A stretch of 47,457 nucleotides of DNA from a virus. Positions 29,959-39,566 of this stretch are shown piece by piece; position 1 is the stretch's first letter, and the number at the start of each line of letters is the position of its first letter. A model generated the notes under the pieces. The model saw nothing but the letters and a program-made list of their open reading frames with translations. It was not told the origin of the DNA and made no database searches. A program made the translations under genes and the position numbers. The stretch covers positions 1 to 47,457 of the IMG/VR virus record IMGVR_UViG_3300022539_000153, one strand, 5' to 3'.

Positions 29959-31047
29959 ATCGCTGAACAATTAACTAACGGCGGATTTACCAGCAACATA
30001 AGTAGTTGGACAAATACCGCAGCAAAGGTCTGGACATATGATGCTACTGGGGCGGCACATACTGGGGGGTCGGCTAAAGCTACTCATGATGGGGTTGAAA
30101 ATAGTACATGGCGATTTCGTATGTATCAGAATGTTAGTATTGGTAATACTACCGATATTAAGACGGCTGATATGGGTGCTTGGATACAGTGGAATGATTC
30201 TGTATCGGCTCAAAGTGACGATGTTGAGGATTGTACTGCAAAATTCTGGGTTCAGTTAAAAGACCCTGCTGGAAATTTCTACACAATAGGAAGTACAACT
30301 CGGAATTTTGGTACGTTGGTTTCATACAACTTATTAAGTGACACAGATGTAAAACCAACCTTACAGGCTGGTGGTGACGGGACATGGGGAGTTTATCTTA
30401 TCTCAGACATTTATCGGGCAAATGTAACCCCTGCTTTCTGTGGATGGCTTGTAACTTGGTTTGATGACCTTAGTTTGGATATTGTTTGGCAACCGTATGG
30501 TTCAACTACCGAGACGTTTACTGTAACTGATAGCACTAGTTCTTCTGCCACATTGGGTATTTCTACGACAGATACCGTTTCTATGTCAGATTATTCTGGA
30601 GGAGTTGTTCCAGCAACTACAGATTTCAGGTATTATTTAGGTTCTTACGACGGGAAAGTTTATATGGAACATCCATACTATTACCATGATAATAATGAAA
30701 CAATACCTGCTCACTTGATTACTAAGGTAACAGATTTTTCAGAGGAAGTTCCAGAGGCTCATAATAAATATAAGACTGTTTATTTTGTGCGGTTATGGTA
30801 CATTGATAAAAGTGTGAGTACAACTGTAGTATTGTCCGTTAGTAATGATGAAGGTGCAGCTTGGTCAACCAATACTAAAAACATTGGGACTGGGAGTAAA
30901 CTTACAAAAAGTGCGGATTTCTTTTACCCGATAAGCGGACATACATTCCAGTTTAAAGTTGAGAACGATAGTACGGATAAGGATTTTCAATGGATCGGTT
31001 TGGAGGTATACTTTACTATTAGTGGGGAATACTTTGGAATTAACTAA
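29959..31047 (+). CDS. Virion protein with CBM-like N-terminus, apparent AUC start
   Basis: A 362-residue protein. The frame is open from the TAA at 29944-29946, and the N-terminal region (EQLTNGGFTSNISSWTN, then a beta-sandwich with SAKATHDG) looks like a carbohydrate-binding module start. No ATG, GTG or TTG occurs in this frame until 30121, inside that domain. AAAGGAG lies exactly seven bases before the ATC at 29959, so translation probably starts at AUC. The rest is beta-rich with a Ser/Thr linker (STSSSATLGISTT) and a second domain. It is likely a tail fibre or spike part. Confidence 0.7.
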   Translation: MAEQLTNGGFTSNISSWTNTAAKVWTYDATGAAHTGGSAKATHDGVENSTWRFRMYQNVSIGNTTDIKTADMGAWIQWNDSVSAQSDDVEDCTAKFWVQLKDPAGNFYTIGSTTRNFGTLVSYNLLSDTDVKPTLQAGGDGTWGVYLISDIYRANVTPAFCGWLVTWFDDLSLDIVWQPYGSTTETFTVTDSTSSSATLGISTTDTVSMSDYSGGVVPATTDFRYYLGSYDGKVYMEHPYYYHDNNETIPAHLITKVTDFSEEVPEAHNKYKTVYFVRLWYIDKSVSTTVVLSVSNDEGAAWSTNTKNIGTGSKLTKSADFFYPISGHTFQFKVENDSTDKDFQWIGLEVYFTISGEYFGIN

Positions 31048-32471
31048 TGAGTCCAATTAACCGCATACCTACCTACCCCGTACCAGATGGTAGTGATAGT
31101 TATCCTCAGCGGTTGATTACAGCCTTACAGAATGAGGCTCATTTAAGAGTTGTAGATTTTGATATTTTAAAGGTAAGTAATGTTCCGTGGGTAGATGTAA
31201 GGGAATATGGAGCAAAGCCAGAAGATTCCACGCATGATGATACAGTATCCATACAAGCGGCTGCGGATAGTCTAACGACTGGAGGCATTGTGTTTCTTCC
31301 AGAGGGTGATTATCTTATATCTGGTAGTGGGAATGAATGCGTTCGGTTTGATTATAGCGTCAAAATGCTTGGTGCAAGTATGAGGGATACGATTATTAAA
31401 TTGGCTGACAGTCAAACAGTTTCAACCATGATACGTACCTATGCTACCAACAATTTATCTTATATTCAGTTTGAAAACCTTACCTTAGATGGAAATAAAG
31501 CAAATCAATCAGGAACACAGATTCAAAATGGATTATACCTTGATAATGTACAGAATGGAATTGTGAGAAATGTGTACGTGAAAGATGTTTATTCTAATAA
31601 TCCTCCAACTACCGAGGCGGGCGGGATTAATGTGGTAGACAGTTATGATGTGGTTTTGGATTCTTGTATCGTTCGAGCAATCGATGGGTTTGGAATCTAT
31701 TATGGAAATGTCAGTCAGCAATTTATCAGGGGAATGGTAAATAATTGCGTAGCAACAGAATGCGTCAGCGTAGGGATTAATGCTTGGAATATAAGAAATC
31801 TACTTGTTACTGGGTCTCATGCTTATAATAATACAAACTCTGGTCTTATGTTCGAGGACAGTAATAATATTTCTGTAGTTGGGTGTAGTGCGTATCTGAA
31901 TGGTGGTCATGGTATTTGGATTAATGAGACAAACGGTTCAATTGTTATGGGATGTCTCAGTTACAATAACGATGGTAACGGAATAACTGTTTCCGGAACA
32001 AGCGGATATGTAGCAAACGATAATATATTTATTGGTAATCGATGTGATGATACACGAACAGGGGAAGCAGAAAGCCAAGACTACGGAATATATGAAGGAG
32101 CATATGCAACTGGGAATATGGTTATAGGAAATAATACAATAGGGAATGTGAATGCTCCAATATATTTGAGTGGTGGAAGCTCTAGATGCTTTCACAACAT
32201 AACAGATGAAAGTGTGTTGTTGGCTTCAGCATCTACAATCACACTTCCAAACACGAGGGATTTTATTCGTATTACAGGAACGACTAATATAACGTCAGTA
32301 ACGGCTTCTTGGGAAGGAAGGAGAGTAGTTCTTAAATTTGCAGATGTATTAACTTTTACTGATGGAAGCAATTTGAAACTGGCCGGTAACTTTGTAACGT
32401 CAGCAGACGACACGATTACATTAGTTTCCGATGGAACTAATTGGTATGAAGAGTCAAGGAGTGCTAATTGA
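31047..32471 (+). CDS. Tailspike with pectate-lyase-type beta-helix
   Basis: A 474-residue protein. Residues about 46-100 match the pectate-lyase-3 entry (VREYGAKPEDSTHDDTVSIQ, GGIVFLPEGDYLI). Residues 130-380 are a regular parallel beta-helix (NNISVVGCSAYLNGGHGIW, NGSIVMGCLSYNNDGNGI), and the C-terminus is a beta-sandwich. Such spikes bind or cleave host surface polysaccharide. The active-site residues cannot be assigned here. The start overlaps the previous stop (TAATG). Confidence 0.8.
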   Translation: MSPINRIPTYPVPDGSDSYPQRLITALQNEAHLRVVDFDILKVSNVPWVDVREYGAKPEDSTHDDTVSIQAAADSLTTGGIVFLPEGDYLISGSGNECVRFDYSVKMLGASMRDTIIKLADSQTVSTMIRTYATNNLSYIQFENLTLDGNKANQSGTQIQNGLYLDNVQNGIVRNVYVKDVYSNNPPTTEAGGINVVDSYDVVLDSCIVRAIDGFGIYYGNVSQQFIRGMVNNCVATECVSVGINAWNIRNLLVTGSHAYNNTNSGLMFEDSNNISVVGCSAYLNGGHGIWINETNGSIVMGCLSYNNDGNGITVSGTSGYVANDNIFIGNRCDDTRTGEAESQDYGIYEGAYATGNMVIGNNTIGNVNAPIYLSGGSSRCFHNITDESVLLASASTITLPNTRDFIRITGTTNITSVTASWEGRRVVLKFADVLTFTDGSNLKLAGNFVTSADDTITLVSDGTNWYEESRSAN

Positions 32472-32908
32472 TGATATTTAAACCTAATAAAATTATTGTC
32501 CATCATTCTCTTACTAAAGATACCCAGACCGTATCTTGGGGAGCAATTCGCAGATACCATGTTGAGACGTTGGAATGGGGTGATATCGGATATCATGCTG
32601 GAGTAGAGTTAGTTGGAAACTATTACGAGGTCTTTCTTGGTAGATCATGGAGCAAAGCTGGTGCTCATACAAAGGGACAGAATCACGATTCACTTGGAAT
32701 TTGTTTTGTTGGAAATTACGATTTAGAAAAACCATCAAAAAAAATGCTAATTGAAGGGGGCAAACTTATATCTATGTGGATGAAATTATTTGATATTCCT
32801 TTTAGTGAAATTTATACACATCATCATTTTGCAGATTATAAGACATGTCCTGGGACGCAGTTTAATTTAGATACCCTCTTTGCAAATATTCCGAGTATAT
32901 ACATATGA
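32471..32908 (+). CDS. N-acetylmuramoyl-L-alanine amidase (endolysin)
   Basis: A 145-residue Amidase_2/T7-lysozyme-type enzyme. Zn ligands and catalytic residues are visible: H11 in IIVHHS, GYHAGVE, GICFVGNYD, and the C-terminal THHHFADYKTCPG with its His and Cys ligands. It cleaves the amide between MurNAc and L-Ala in peptidoglycan. The ATG at 32471 overlaps the spike stop. There is no signal peptide, so release needs a holin (candidate at 39387). Confidence 0.9.
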   Translation: MIFKPNKIIVHHSLTKDTQTVSWGAIRRYHVETLEWGDIGYHAGVELVGNYYEVFLGRSWSKAGAHTKGQNHDSLGICFVGNYDLEKPSKKMLIEGGKLISMWMKLFDIPFSEIYTHHHFADYKTCPGTQFNLDTLFANIPSIYI

Positions 32909-33435
32909 TTAAAAAAGTGGACTGGGTGAAACTTTCAAAACCAGGTGAAACCATAGCAGTATTCCAACCAAATCCAGAGAAGATACGGATATGGACTGAC
33001 AAACTATTGCATGAGTATTTGTATATTTCAGATGAATTCAGAGACATACATAAGATAACTCAACTATTACAATTATATTTAGCAAGTCCGAACAATCTAT
33101 TTTATGAGTTTAAGAACTTTGGTGGAATACTCGGATTTTTGAATATTATCCCAGGATATAAATGTGAAGTTATGTATAAGATTTGGGACAGAAAGGTATG
33201 GGGAGCAACGTTTCTGCGGGAGCTAAAAGATTTAGCTGATACGGTTATGGATGAGTTTCAACTAGTCAGATTGTATTCTGGTACTGCGGATAGAAAGATG
33301 GAAAAGTTTGCACATTTATGCGGATTTAAAACCGAGTGTGCACAAAAGTATGGATTTAGATGGGGAAATAAATTCTTTTCATTAAAATTATTAGCTCGCA
33401 CTATTGATAGAAGGCGAGCAAACAGGGGAGGATAA
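32905..33435 (+). CDS. GNAT-like acyltransferase domain protein
   Basis: A 176-residue protein with a GNAT-like pattern: FGGILGFLNIIPGYKCEVMYKIW then a helix (GATFLRELKDLADTVMDE), VRLYSGTADRKMEKFAHLCGFKTE and a C-terminal strand. Similar proteins occur next to ejection genes in several podoviruses. Substrate unknown. It is coupled to the endolysin by ATGA. Confidence 0.65.
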   Translation: MIKKVDWVKLSKPGETIAVFQPNPEKIRIWTDKLLHEYLYISDEFRDIHKITQLLQLYLASPNNLFYEFKNFGGILGFLNIIPGYKCEVMYKIWDRKVWGATFLRELKDLADTVMDEFQLVRLYSGTADRKMEKFAHLCGFKTECAQKYGFRWGNKFFSLKLLARTIDRRRANRGG

Positions 33436-33437
33436 AT

Positions 33438-34022
33438 ATGTCAGGATTAGAACCAATCGTTTTAGCTTCGTTAATAGGTGCGGGAGGAGCAGTCGCATCG
33501 TCTGGTATAGGTGCTTTAGGTGGCGGAGGAGGAGGTAGTTTTGCTCAAGGTGCACCGATACCACAACAAGCTATGATACCGCCTGGGTTTGAAGAGGCGT
33601 ATAAAATGGCTGCACAATTAGCCATGCAACGAATGGGAGAACCTCAATACGTTGCACCAATAAACCCACTCTCTATGGGTGGAGCAAATATTGCATCACA
33701 GTTTTATCAGGGACAACCTTATCAACAACCCCAATTACAGCAGTATAGACCTGGACAGGGTAGTTTGGGTATGCCAGGGCAGGGTATGCCTCAGGTGCCA
33801 GGACAAGGCATGGGAGGAATGCCTGGCGGACACCTTGGAAAACGGATGGAGCCAGGTGCATTTCCTGGAATGCCAATGGGTCCAATGTCAGGAACGCCAG
33901 GAATACCAGGAGTGCCAGGAGGGGTAATGTCAAGACAGCAGATACCAATGCCAGGAATGCCTAGTCCTATCGGCGGAGCACCTTGGATGCAGGGCGGAGG
34001 AAGACCCAGGATGCCAATGTGA
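33438..34022 (+). CDS. Gly/Pro-rich, collagen-like ejection protein candidate
   Basis: A 194-residue protein with a hydrophobic Gly/Ala N-terminus (LASLIGAGGAVASSGIGALGG), a helical middle and a long Met/Pro/Gly-rich tail (GMPMGPMSGTPGIPGVPGG). A small protein with a membrane-active N-terminus ahead of two larger ones matches the order of podovirus ejection (inner virion) proteins. Confidence 0.6.
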   Translation: MSGLEPIVLASLIGAGGAVASSGIGALGGGGGGSFAQGAPIPQQAMIPPGFEEAYKMAAQLAMQRMGEPQYVAPINPLSMGGANIASQFYQGQPYQQPQLQQYRPGQGSLGMPGQGMPQVPGQGMGGMPGGHLGKRMEPGAFPGMPMGPMSGTPGIPGVPGGVMSRQQIPMPGMPSPIGGAPWMQGGGRPRMPM

Positions 34023-34201
34023 AAGACAGACTGAATGAAACCATGTTTCAAAGGATACTGCATAAAACTACTAACAGGTTTCCAAAGAATCCCACGCAAA
34101 CTCGTGATTGGAGATTTCTTAGGACACCTAAGTCTGATATAAAAACATTGTATTCAAAACAAGAAACAAAGTTTAAAAATATCTACGGAGAAAAAATATG
34201 A
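34019..34201 (+). CDS. Small basic protein (60 aa, GTG start)
   Basis: A 60-residue basic protein beginning at GTG inside the previous stop (GTGA) and ending in ATGA with the next gene. It contains RILHKTTNRFPKNPTQTRDW and KTLYSKQETKFKN. The start is uncertain (no clear ribosome site; an ATG at 34043 is possible). Confidence 0.5.
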   Translation: MKDRLNETMFQRILHKTTNRFPKNPTQTRDWRFLRTPKSDIKTLYSKQETKFKNIYGEKI

Positions 34202-35706
34202 TCGACATGCCCAAAGCTTATGACCGACAGTATTATGGCCAAAAAACTCAACCTGGACAACAACAGCAGCCTTCCTATGATCCGCGAAGAGATTACTTAA
34301 CTCAAGATACTTCATCCCAAGATTGGATTCGTCATGAAGAGGCTCTTCGTAATCCAGCATCTGCTCCTGTTTATAATATACCAAATATTCCATTTACACC
34401 AGTGGGTACACCTGGGCAAGGTGGAATGACTAGTAATATCGGGGGTCGTCCATCTGGAGACCAACCATGGACAAACCCTAATGACCCATGGTATGGAAAT
34501 CCACCTGCGTCACAACAAGAATTAATGCAACGATATGGGGGTGGTGAAACACAACCTCCTGGGCCGTTTTCACCAGTAGGAACTACACCCACTCAACGAC
34601 CAGGCGGACAATTATGGTCTGATTGGGGACATGCAGGACAACAGGTTGCTCCTGGCACTGTTCAACAGGAATGGGTTAGACCCGATTATGCTGGGGGTCA
34701 TATTATTTGGAATGACCTGTATGGATATCAGGATTATCCTACTATTGAGAAGATGTATGCTAGTGCACAAGGGCCAGTAACTCAGGAACAATTCGGACAG
34801 TGGGGGCTAACTCCTCAATTTAATCCCTGGCAGAGTTATGAACAGTTCGCAGGAAGACAAACCTATGGACAGCAACAGCAAGCACAGCAGGGAGGCTATG
34901 GTGCTGGCGGGTTTGGAGGTAGAATGGAAGCATCTGGGCTACCGACTCCGTGGCAATGGGGAGTTACTGGTGATGTATTAGGTAATATAGCTCAGGGTGG
35001 AGCTAATATAGGAATGCCAGACATTTGGCAACAGGGAGCACAGGGGTTAGGTCAGATGATGCAAGGAGGGATGCCCACAGATGTATCTGGTATTTATGGA
35101 GCACAGCTACCCGTAGCACAACGGTATTTAGAAGAAACTGGCAAGGGATTAGCTGAACAATTCGGAATGGGTGGAATGAGATATTCTACTCCATTTCAGG
35201 CAAGATTAATGGAAGAGACTGGGCGAATGGGTGAGAACCTAGCGCTATCGCAGGCACAGGCTGAAGTAGGTGCACAAGAAGCCGCAAGAGGCAGAATGAT
35301 GGGAGCATATGGTCAAGGGTTAGGTTATGGTGGAGGAATGGCAGGGCTTCAAGTTGGAAATATTAACAGGCAAATGCAGGCTGCTAACCAGTTATGGGGA
35401 CAAGGAATGGGAGAGGTTATGTATCCAATGAATGTAGCCCAGGGTATGGCAGGACTAGGGCAAGGAATGTTTAATCAGCAATCACAGCAAATTCAGCAAA
35501 TGCTTAACGACCCATATCTTATGGCTATGATGGGAATGGCAGGTAACACAGGGTTTGGACAGCAACAGTATCAACCGTCTCCGTTAGGAACTGGTCTTGA
35601 TATATTCAGTTCAATGTATCCATGGCTGAAGGGACAGCAATCTACTGAAACATTAGGATATACACCTGTTCCTCCAGGTAGAACTTGGGACAATTTACCG
35701 TTTTAA
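34198..35706 (+). CDS. Gln/Gly-rich ejection protein candidate (502 aa)
   Basis: A 502-residue protein. The N-terminal half is disordered and rich in Gln, Pro and Gly (GTPGQGGMTSNIGGRPSGDQ); the C-terminal half is Met/Gly/Gln-rich and helical (AQAEVGAQEAARGRMMGAYG). Low-complexity, membrane-seeking inner virion proteins of this kind are typical of podovirus ejection modules. Called from composition and context. Confidence 0.55.
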   Translation: MIDMPKAYDRQYYGQKTQPGQQQQPSYDPRRDYLTQDTSSQDWIRHEEALRNPASAPVYNIPNIPFTPVGTPGQGGMTSNIGGRPSGDQPWTNPNDPWYGNPPASQQELMQRYGGGETQPPGPFSPVGTTPTQRPGGQLWSDWGHAGQQVAPGTVQQEWVRPDYAGGHIIWNDLYGYQDYPTIEKMYASAQGPVTQEQFGQWGLTPQFNPWQSYEQFAGRQTYGQQQQAQQGGYGAGGFGGRMEASGLPTPWQWGVTGDVLGNIAQGGANIGMPDIWQQGAQGLGQMMQGGMPTDVSGIYGAQLPVAQRYLEETGKGLAEQFGMGGMRYSTPFQARLMEETGRMGENLALSQAQAEVGAQEAARGRMMGAYGQGLGYGGGMAGLQVGNINRQMQAANQLWGQGMGEVMYPMNVAQGMAGLGQGMFNQQSQQIQQMLNDPYLMAMMGMAGNTGFGQQQYQPSPLGTGLDIFSSMYPWLKGQQSTETLGYTPVPPGRTWDNLPF

Positions 35707-35722
35707 TTTTAGGGGGTAAAAA

Positions 35723-36676
35723 ATGACATATTCTCGATATCAACAAAATATACCATCACAAGGTTTTTATTCGCCCTGGATGCCAGGGCCTAATATTGGA
35801 CAGGGAGTTCAGGGTTTTATAGAACGGTTACAGCAACAGAAGGCATCCCAGCAGGGGTTAGAACAACAGCAATGGAAGCGTGGGATAACAGAACAAGAGA
35901 TGGGACAAACAGAACGAGGTTTAGGGTTGCGAGAAAGGGAATTGGTTTCACGTGAAAAAGAACGTGAGTCTATTGAAGAATACAGAAAGAGAGGGCCTGC
36001 ACAGGTTCAATTGGCAAAGGCGTTAGTGGATTCAGGCTATGTAGACGATATGGGAAAGGCTATGCCATTGGCTATGGGAATTCAAAAGCCAGAAGAAGCT
36101 TTGGCTTTATTAGAAGAAGAATTAAAGTTGAAAGAAAAATATCGTCCTGAAGATTTATTTGATAAGAGAATGGGACTTGGAAAAAAGTTGGTTGGGAAAG
36201 GGTTATTAGACGAAGGAACGCTTGGCATGATGATGATGGGAGCGCAGGGAATGCAACCATCACTTACACCTGCGACTATTGCGACAAATAGGCGGATTAT
36301 TTTTGAAGCCGTGAATAAGATAATAAGGGGCGTTACGGCTGGAAGGGAAGGAGACCCCGAAGATATAGTTCTTGACCCTAAAGTGGTAGAGGAGTTTGCA
36401 AATAGACAAGGAATATATTTGTGGGCACCTAATAAGTATTCACAAATTAAACAAGCACAAGCACTTAATCCTAAACTTGTTACGGAGGAAGAACTGATGT
36501 ATGTAAAACAGGTTGAATACACGAAAGCCTATTTTGATAAGTATCTAAAGGGTACAGAGATTCCTTTAGAAGTCTTACCTCCAGAAGAGTCAGAAAAAAT
36601 GGATACCGAAACTCTAACAATGCTGTATAGAATTTACAACCCAGAAAAAAGGAGTAAATTTCTAGGGATATTTTAA
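35723..36676 (+). CDS. Coiled-coil ejection protein candidate (317 aa)
   Basis: A 317-residue protein. Residues about 30-95 are a strong coiled coil (GLEQQQWKRGITEQEMGQTER, LREREL). The middle is Met/Leu-rich and the C-terminus is charged. AGGGGGTAAAAA lies upstream. It resembles middle-sized ejection proteins by place and helical character. Confidence 0.55.
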   Translation: MTYSRYQQNIPSQGFYSPWMPGPNIGQGVQGFIERLQQQKASQQGLEQQQWKRGITEQEMGQTERGLGLRERELVSREKERESIEEYRKRGPAQVQLAKALVDSGYVDDMGKAMPLAMGIQKPEEALALLEEELKLKEKYRPEDLFDKRMGLGKKLVGKGLLDEGTLGMMMMGAQGMQPSLTPATIATNRRIIFEAVNKIIRGVTAGREGDPEDIVLDPKVVEEFANRQGIYLWAPNKYSQIKQAQALNPKLVTEEELMYVKQVEYTKAYFDKYLKGTEIPLEVLPPEESEKMDTETLTMLYRIYNPEKRSKFLGIF

Positions 36677-39390
36677 TGTTTGAAGATGAAACTGAAGAAG
36701 AATTAAAAAGAGCCAACGTACTATTTCAGCAGGAGCAGTCTATACGAAAGAAATATAGACTTGAAGATTATGATATAGCGAAAGCAATCCCCCCATCTCA
36801 ACAGAAGGAACCTACCTATGATATAAAAAATATACTTGAACAACACAGGAATGTTCCTTTTGTAAATAGAATGTTCAAATCTGATGCTCCTCGTATTGTT
36901 AATCCAGACGGTTCTGTATCATCGCACTTATTAGGGTGGGGAGAACAGGATGGTAAGTATTATGTTTATCCAAGTCTAGTGGAGCAGAATGGAAAGTTGA
37001 TTAGACCCAAAGACCCATTTAGATATGCCTTGGGTACTAAAAATTTTATAGAACTTGCAGACAAGAAGGCTGCGATAGAACTTGCTGGTGGAGCATGGAA
37101 AAAACAAAAGAACCTTATTTATGACAGAACAAAAGCGATGGCTCCATCATATCAACCAGAGAAACCTGTCTACGATATAGAAAAGTCGATAGCACCAGTA
37201 TACAAAACAGAAGAACCAGATGAATTAAAGATAGAAAAGCCTTCGTTCTGGCAGGGTATCAAAGAGACCTATGAAAGATATCCCTACGAAGTGCCATACC
37301 CCTTACCTACACCTCTCAAACCTTTTGAAAGAATGTCGCAAGCATCCGTAAGATTAACACAGCCATCATACTGGAAAGAAGCGATACCAAAATTCTGGAA
37401 CCAATTTAAGGAATTTGCAACTGAGTTTCCAGAGATGCTATATAAAACAGGGTTAGTAAAGATGCCGATACATGGGTTGGCTAAGGCAAGAGAACTAGAA
37501 CGGCGTGGTATAGTTGGACCCGAAGTCGTATCTGCAATGATGAAAAAACCTGGGGTAGATATCAAACAAATAGGAATCACATTAAAGGAATTTGCTCTTT
37601 GGTTGCCAAAAACAGTAGGGTATTTTGTGCAAGACCCTGTAGGATTTATTGAACAAAAGCCTCTAGATGCCGCATTTTTAGCATCTATGGTTCTTGGTAA
37701 GGGGGTTCTAAAAAAAGGAAAGAAAGGTGAACCTCCAAAGCTAGAACTAGAAACAATCGGAGAATTAACAGACAGGCTTTTAGCACCAGTAGAATTTGGA
37801 ATCGACCCTACCCTCATGTTAGCAGCGGAACGCAAGGTTATATCTGTGTTAGACCCAGCTAGAATGTTAGCGGGAAAACAAAAGGCAATGTATAAAGGAG
37901 AATGGGGAAAAAGATTTGCAGAGGCTGAGGCTGTTGGTAAGAAAATCCCAGGAGAAAAAGGTTTTTATGCCGAGAAAGCCAAACTGAAAGGCGAAATGCA
38001 AAGAGTGGAGTTTGAATCCATTAGAAACAAATTAACACAAACAGAGCTTGATGCGATGTTTCAGAAGGTAGCGGATAGTCCGGCCCTAACCTATCCAGAA
38101 TCTGTAGCTGCTAGAGATGGGTTAGAAGTATTATTTGGAGAGCCTGGTGGAGCGGTGCCACAACCAAGCCAAATAACATTATTAAATAGAGTCTTTTCAA
38201 AAGAGTTTATCGAAACTATTATGAGTAAACGGGACCCATGGACTAAGGCTAAAGAGGTTATGTTAGAAGCTGCTAGTGTCCCTCGTGCTATGATGGCATC
38301 GTTTGATTTATCATTTGGGTTTAGGCAGGGAATATTTCTTGCAGTACGGTATCCGAAGGAATTCTGGCCCGCATTCGCCAAACAATTTAAATACTTTGGA
38401 AGCGAAAAAGCATATCGTGCTCTTATGGAAGATATTGTTTCAAAAAAGAATTATCCCTTAGCACGCAAAGGAAGATTGGCATTAACAGAAATGGATGCTA
38501 CTCTAGGTTTGAGAGAGGAAGCATTTTTGGGTGGGCGTTTAGCAGAAAAGATACCAGTAATCGGCTTGGGAATTAGAGCCTCAAATAGAGCATATACTGG
38601 ATTTGCGAACAAACTACGGTTTGATGTATTTGATAAAATGGTAGAGGGTGCACGGAAGATGGGGCACAATCCTGCAAAAGATGATTTTCTTTTAAGCTCT
38701 ATTACTGATTTTGTTAATACAGCAAGTGGACGTGGTAGCATCGGGGCATTTGAGAAAGTGGCGGTTACTCTTAATGCACTCATTTTTTCGCCTCGTTTAG
38801 TGGGGTCTCGATTAAAATTACTGTGGCCTGGGTATTATATAAAGTTACATCCTTTTGTAAGAAGGCAGGCACTTCAGAGTCTTTTTGCAAATATCGGCAC
38901 CGGGATAACTGTTCTTGGGTTAGCAAAACTTGCAGGTGCTGAGGTTGGAGGAAATTGGTTTAGTGCCGATTTTGGTAAAATTAAAATCGGAGATACTCGC
39001 ATAGATATTTGGGGTGGTTTCCAGCCGTATGTTCGCACAGCGGCTCAAGCTATTTGGGGAAAAACCGTTAGCACTACAACTGGCAAAGTTACTAAAACGG
39101 GTGAAGGATATAAACCGTTGACTCGACCAGCCATAGTATGGAGGGGAGCAAAATATAAAATGTCTCCAGTTGCTTCTTTTGCTTTCGGTCTACTGGAAGG
39201 GAAGGGCACTGATTATGAAAAATTTGAAGTTGGTGAAGAAGTTGCCAAACGATTTATTCCTATGGTCATACAAGACATAATAGACCTAGCTAAAGAAGAC
39301 CCAGATTTATTGCCTCTAGGTGCATTGGGTATTTTTGGAGTTGGATTACAAACTTATGAATCCAAAAAGAAAAAAGGGTACTGGAAATGA
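36676..39390 (+). CDS. Large internal virion (ejection) protein
   Basis: A 904-residue protein, the second longest here. Near residues 55-150 it carries NVPFVNRMF, then GWGEQDGKYYVYPSLVEQNG and ELADKKAAIELAGGAWKK, a module I recall from phage inner-core proteins. The remainder is long helical/amphipathic with a Gly/Ala membrane-like stretch (IGTGITVLGLAKLAGAEVGG). It probably enters the cell with the DNA. No muramidase motif was identified. Confidence 0.65.
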   Translation: MFEDETEEELKRANVLFQQEQSIRKKYRLEDYDIAKAIPPSQQKEPTYDIKNILEQHRNVPFVNRMFKSDAPRIVNPDGSVSSHLLGWGEQDGKYYVYPSLVEQNGKLIRPKDPFRYALGTKNFIELADKKAAIELAGGAWKKQKNLIYDRTKAMAPSYQPEKPVYDIEKSIAPVYKTEEPDELKIEKPSFWQGIKETYERYPYEVPYPLPTPLKPFERMSQASVRLTQPSYWKEAIPKFWNQFKEFATEFPEMLYKTGLVKMPIHGLAKARELERRGIVGPEVVSAMMKKPGVDIKQIGITLKEFALWLPKTVGYFVQDPVGFIEQKPLDAAFLASMVLGKGVLKKGKKGEPPKLELETIGELTDRLLAPVEFGIDPTLMLAAERKVISVLDPARMLAGKQKAMYKGEWGKRFAEAEAVGKKIPGEKGFYAEKAKLKGEMQRVEFESIRNKLTQTELDAMFQKVADSPALTYPESVAARDGLEVLFGEPGGAVPQPSQITLLNRVFSKEFIETIMSKRDPWTKAKEVMLEAASVPRAMMASFDLSFGFRQGIFLAVRYPKEFWPAFAKQFKYFGSEKAYRALMEDIVSKKNYPLARKGRLALTEMDATLGLREEAFLGGRLAEKIPVIGLGIRASNRAYTGFANKLRFDVFDKMVEGARKMGHNPAKDDFLLSSITDFVNTASGRGSIGAFEKVAVTLNALIFSPRLVGSRLKLLWPGYYIKLHPFVRRQALQSLFANIGTGITVLGLAKLAGAEVGGNWFSADFGKIKIGDTRIDIWGGFQPYVRTAAQAIWGKTVSTTTGKVTKTGEGYKPLTRPAIVWRGAKYKMSPVASFAFGLLEGKGTDYEKFEVGEEVAKRFIPMVIQDIIDLAKEDPDLLPLGALGIFGVGLQTYESKKKKGYWK

Positions 39391-39566
39391 CCATTAAAAC
39401 TTGGCATGCGTTCCTAATAGCTCTGGGAGTCTTGGTTGCTGGACTTGTATGGGTTACTTTTTATCCGAATGCTCCATACTCAATATTTGCCCCATCAGTA
39501 ATAGCATTGGCAACAGGGTATGGATACAAACGCCTTGAACAAAAGAAGGGAAAATATGAAGACTAG
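39387..39566 (+). CDS. Holin candidate (59 aa, two helices)
   Basis: A 59-residue protein (MTIKTWHAFLIALGVLVAG) with two hydrophobic segments (about 8-26 and 31-46) and a basic C-terminus (YKRLEQKKGKYED), as in small class II holins. ATGA-coupled to the ejection gene and overlapping the next gene by 11 bases. Role inferred from topology and the neighbouring lysis-like genes. Confidence 0.55.
   Translation: MTIKTWHAFLIALGVLVAGLVWVTFYPNAPYSIFAPSVIALATGYGYKRLEQKKGKYED

Noticed and set aside
37284-37835. 183-residue minus-strand open frame (and others at 36082, 38451, 16145)
   Set aside because: They lie inside clearly coding plus-strand genes, lack ribosome sites and have Ser/Pro/Ile-rich, non-domain-like sequences.
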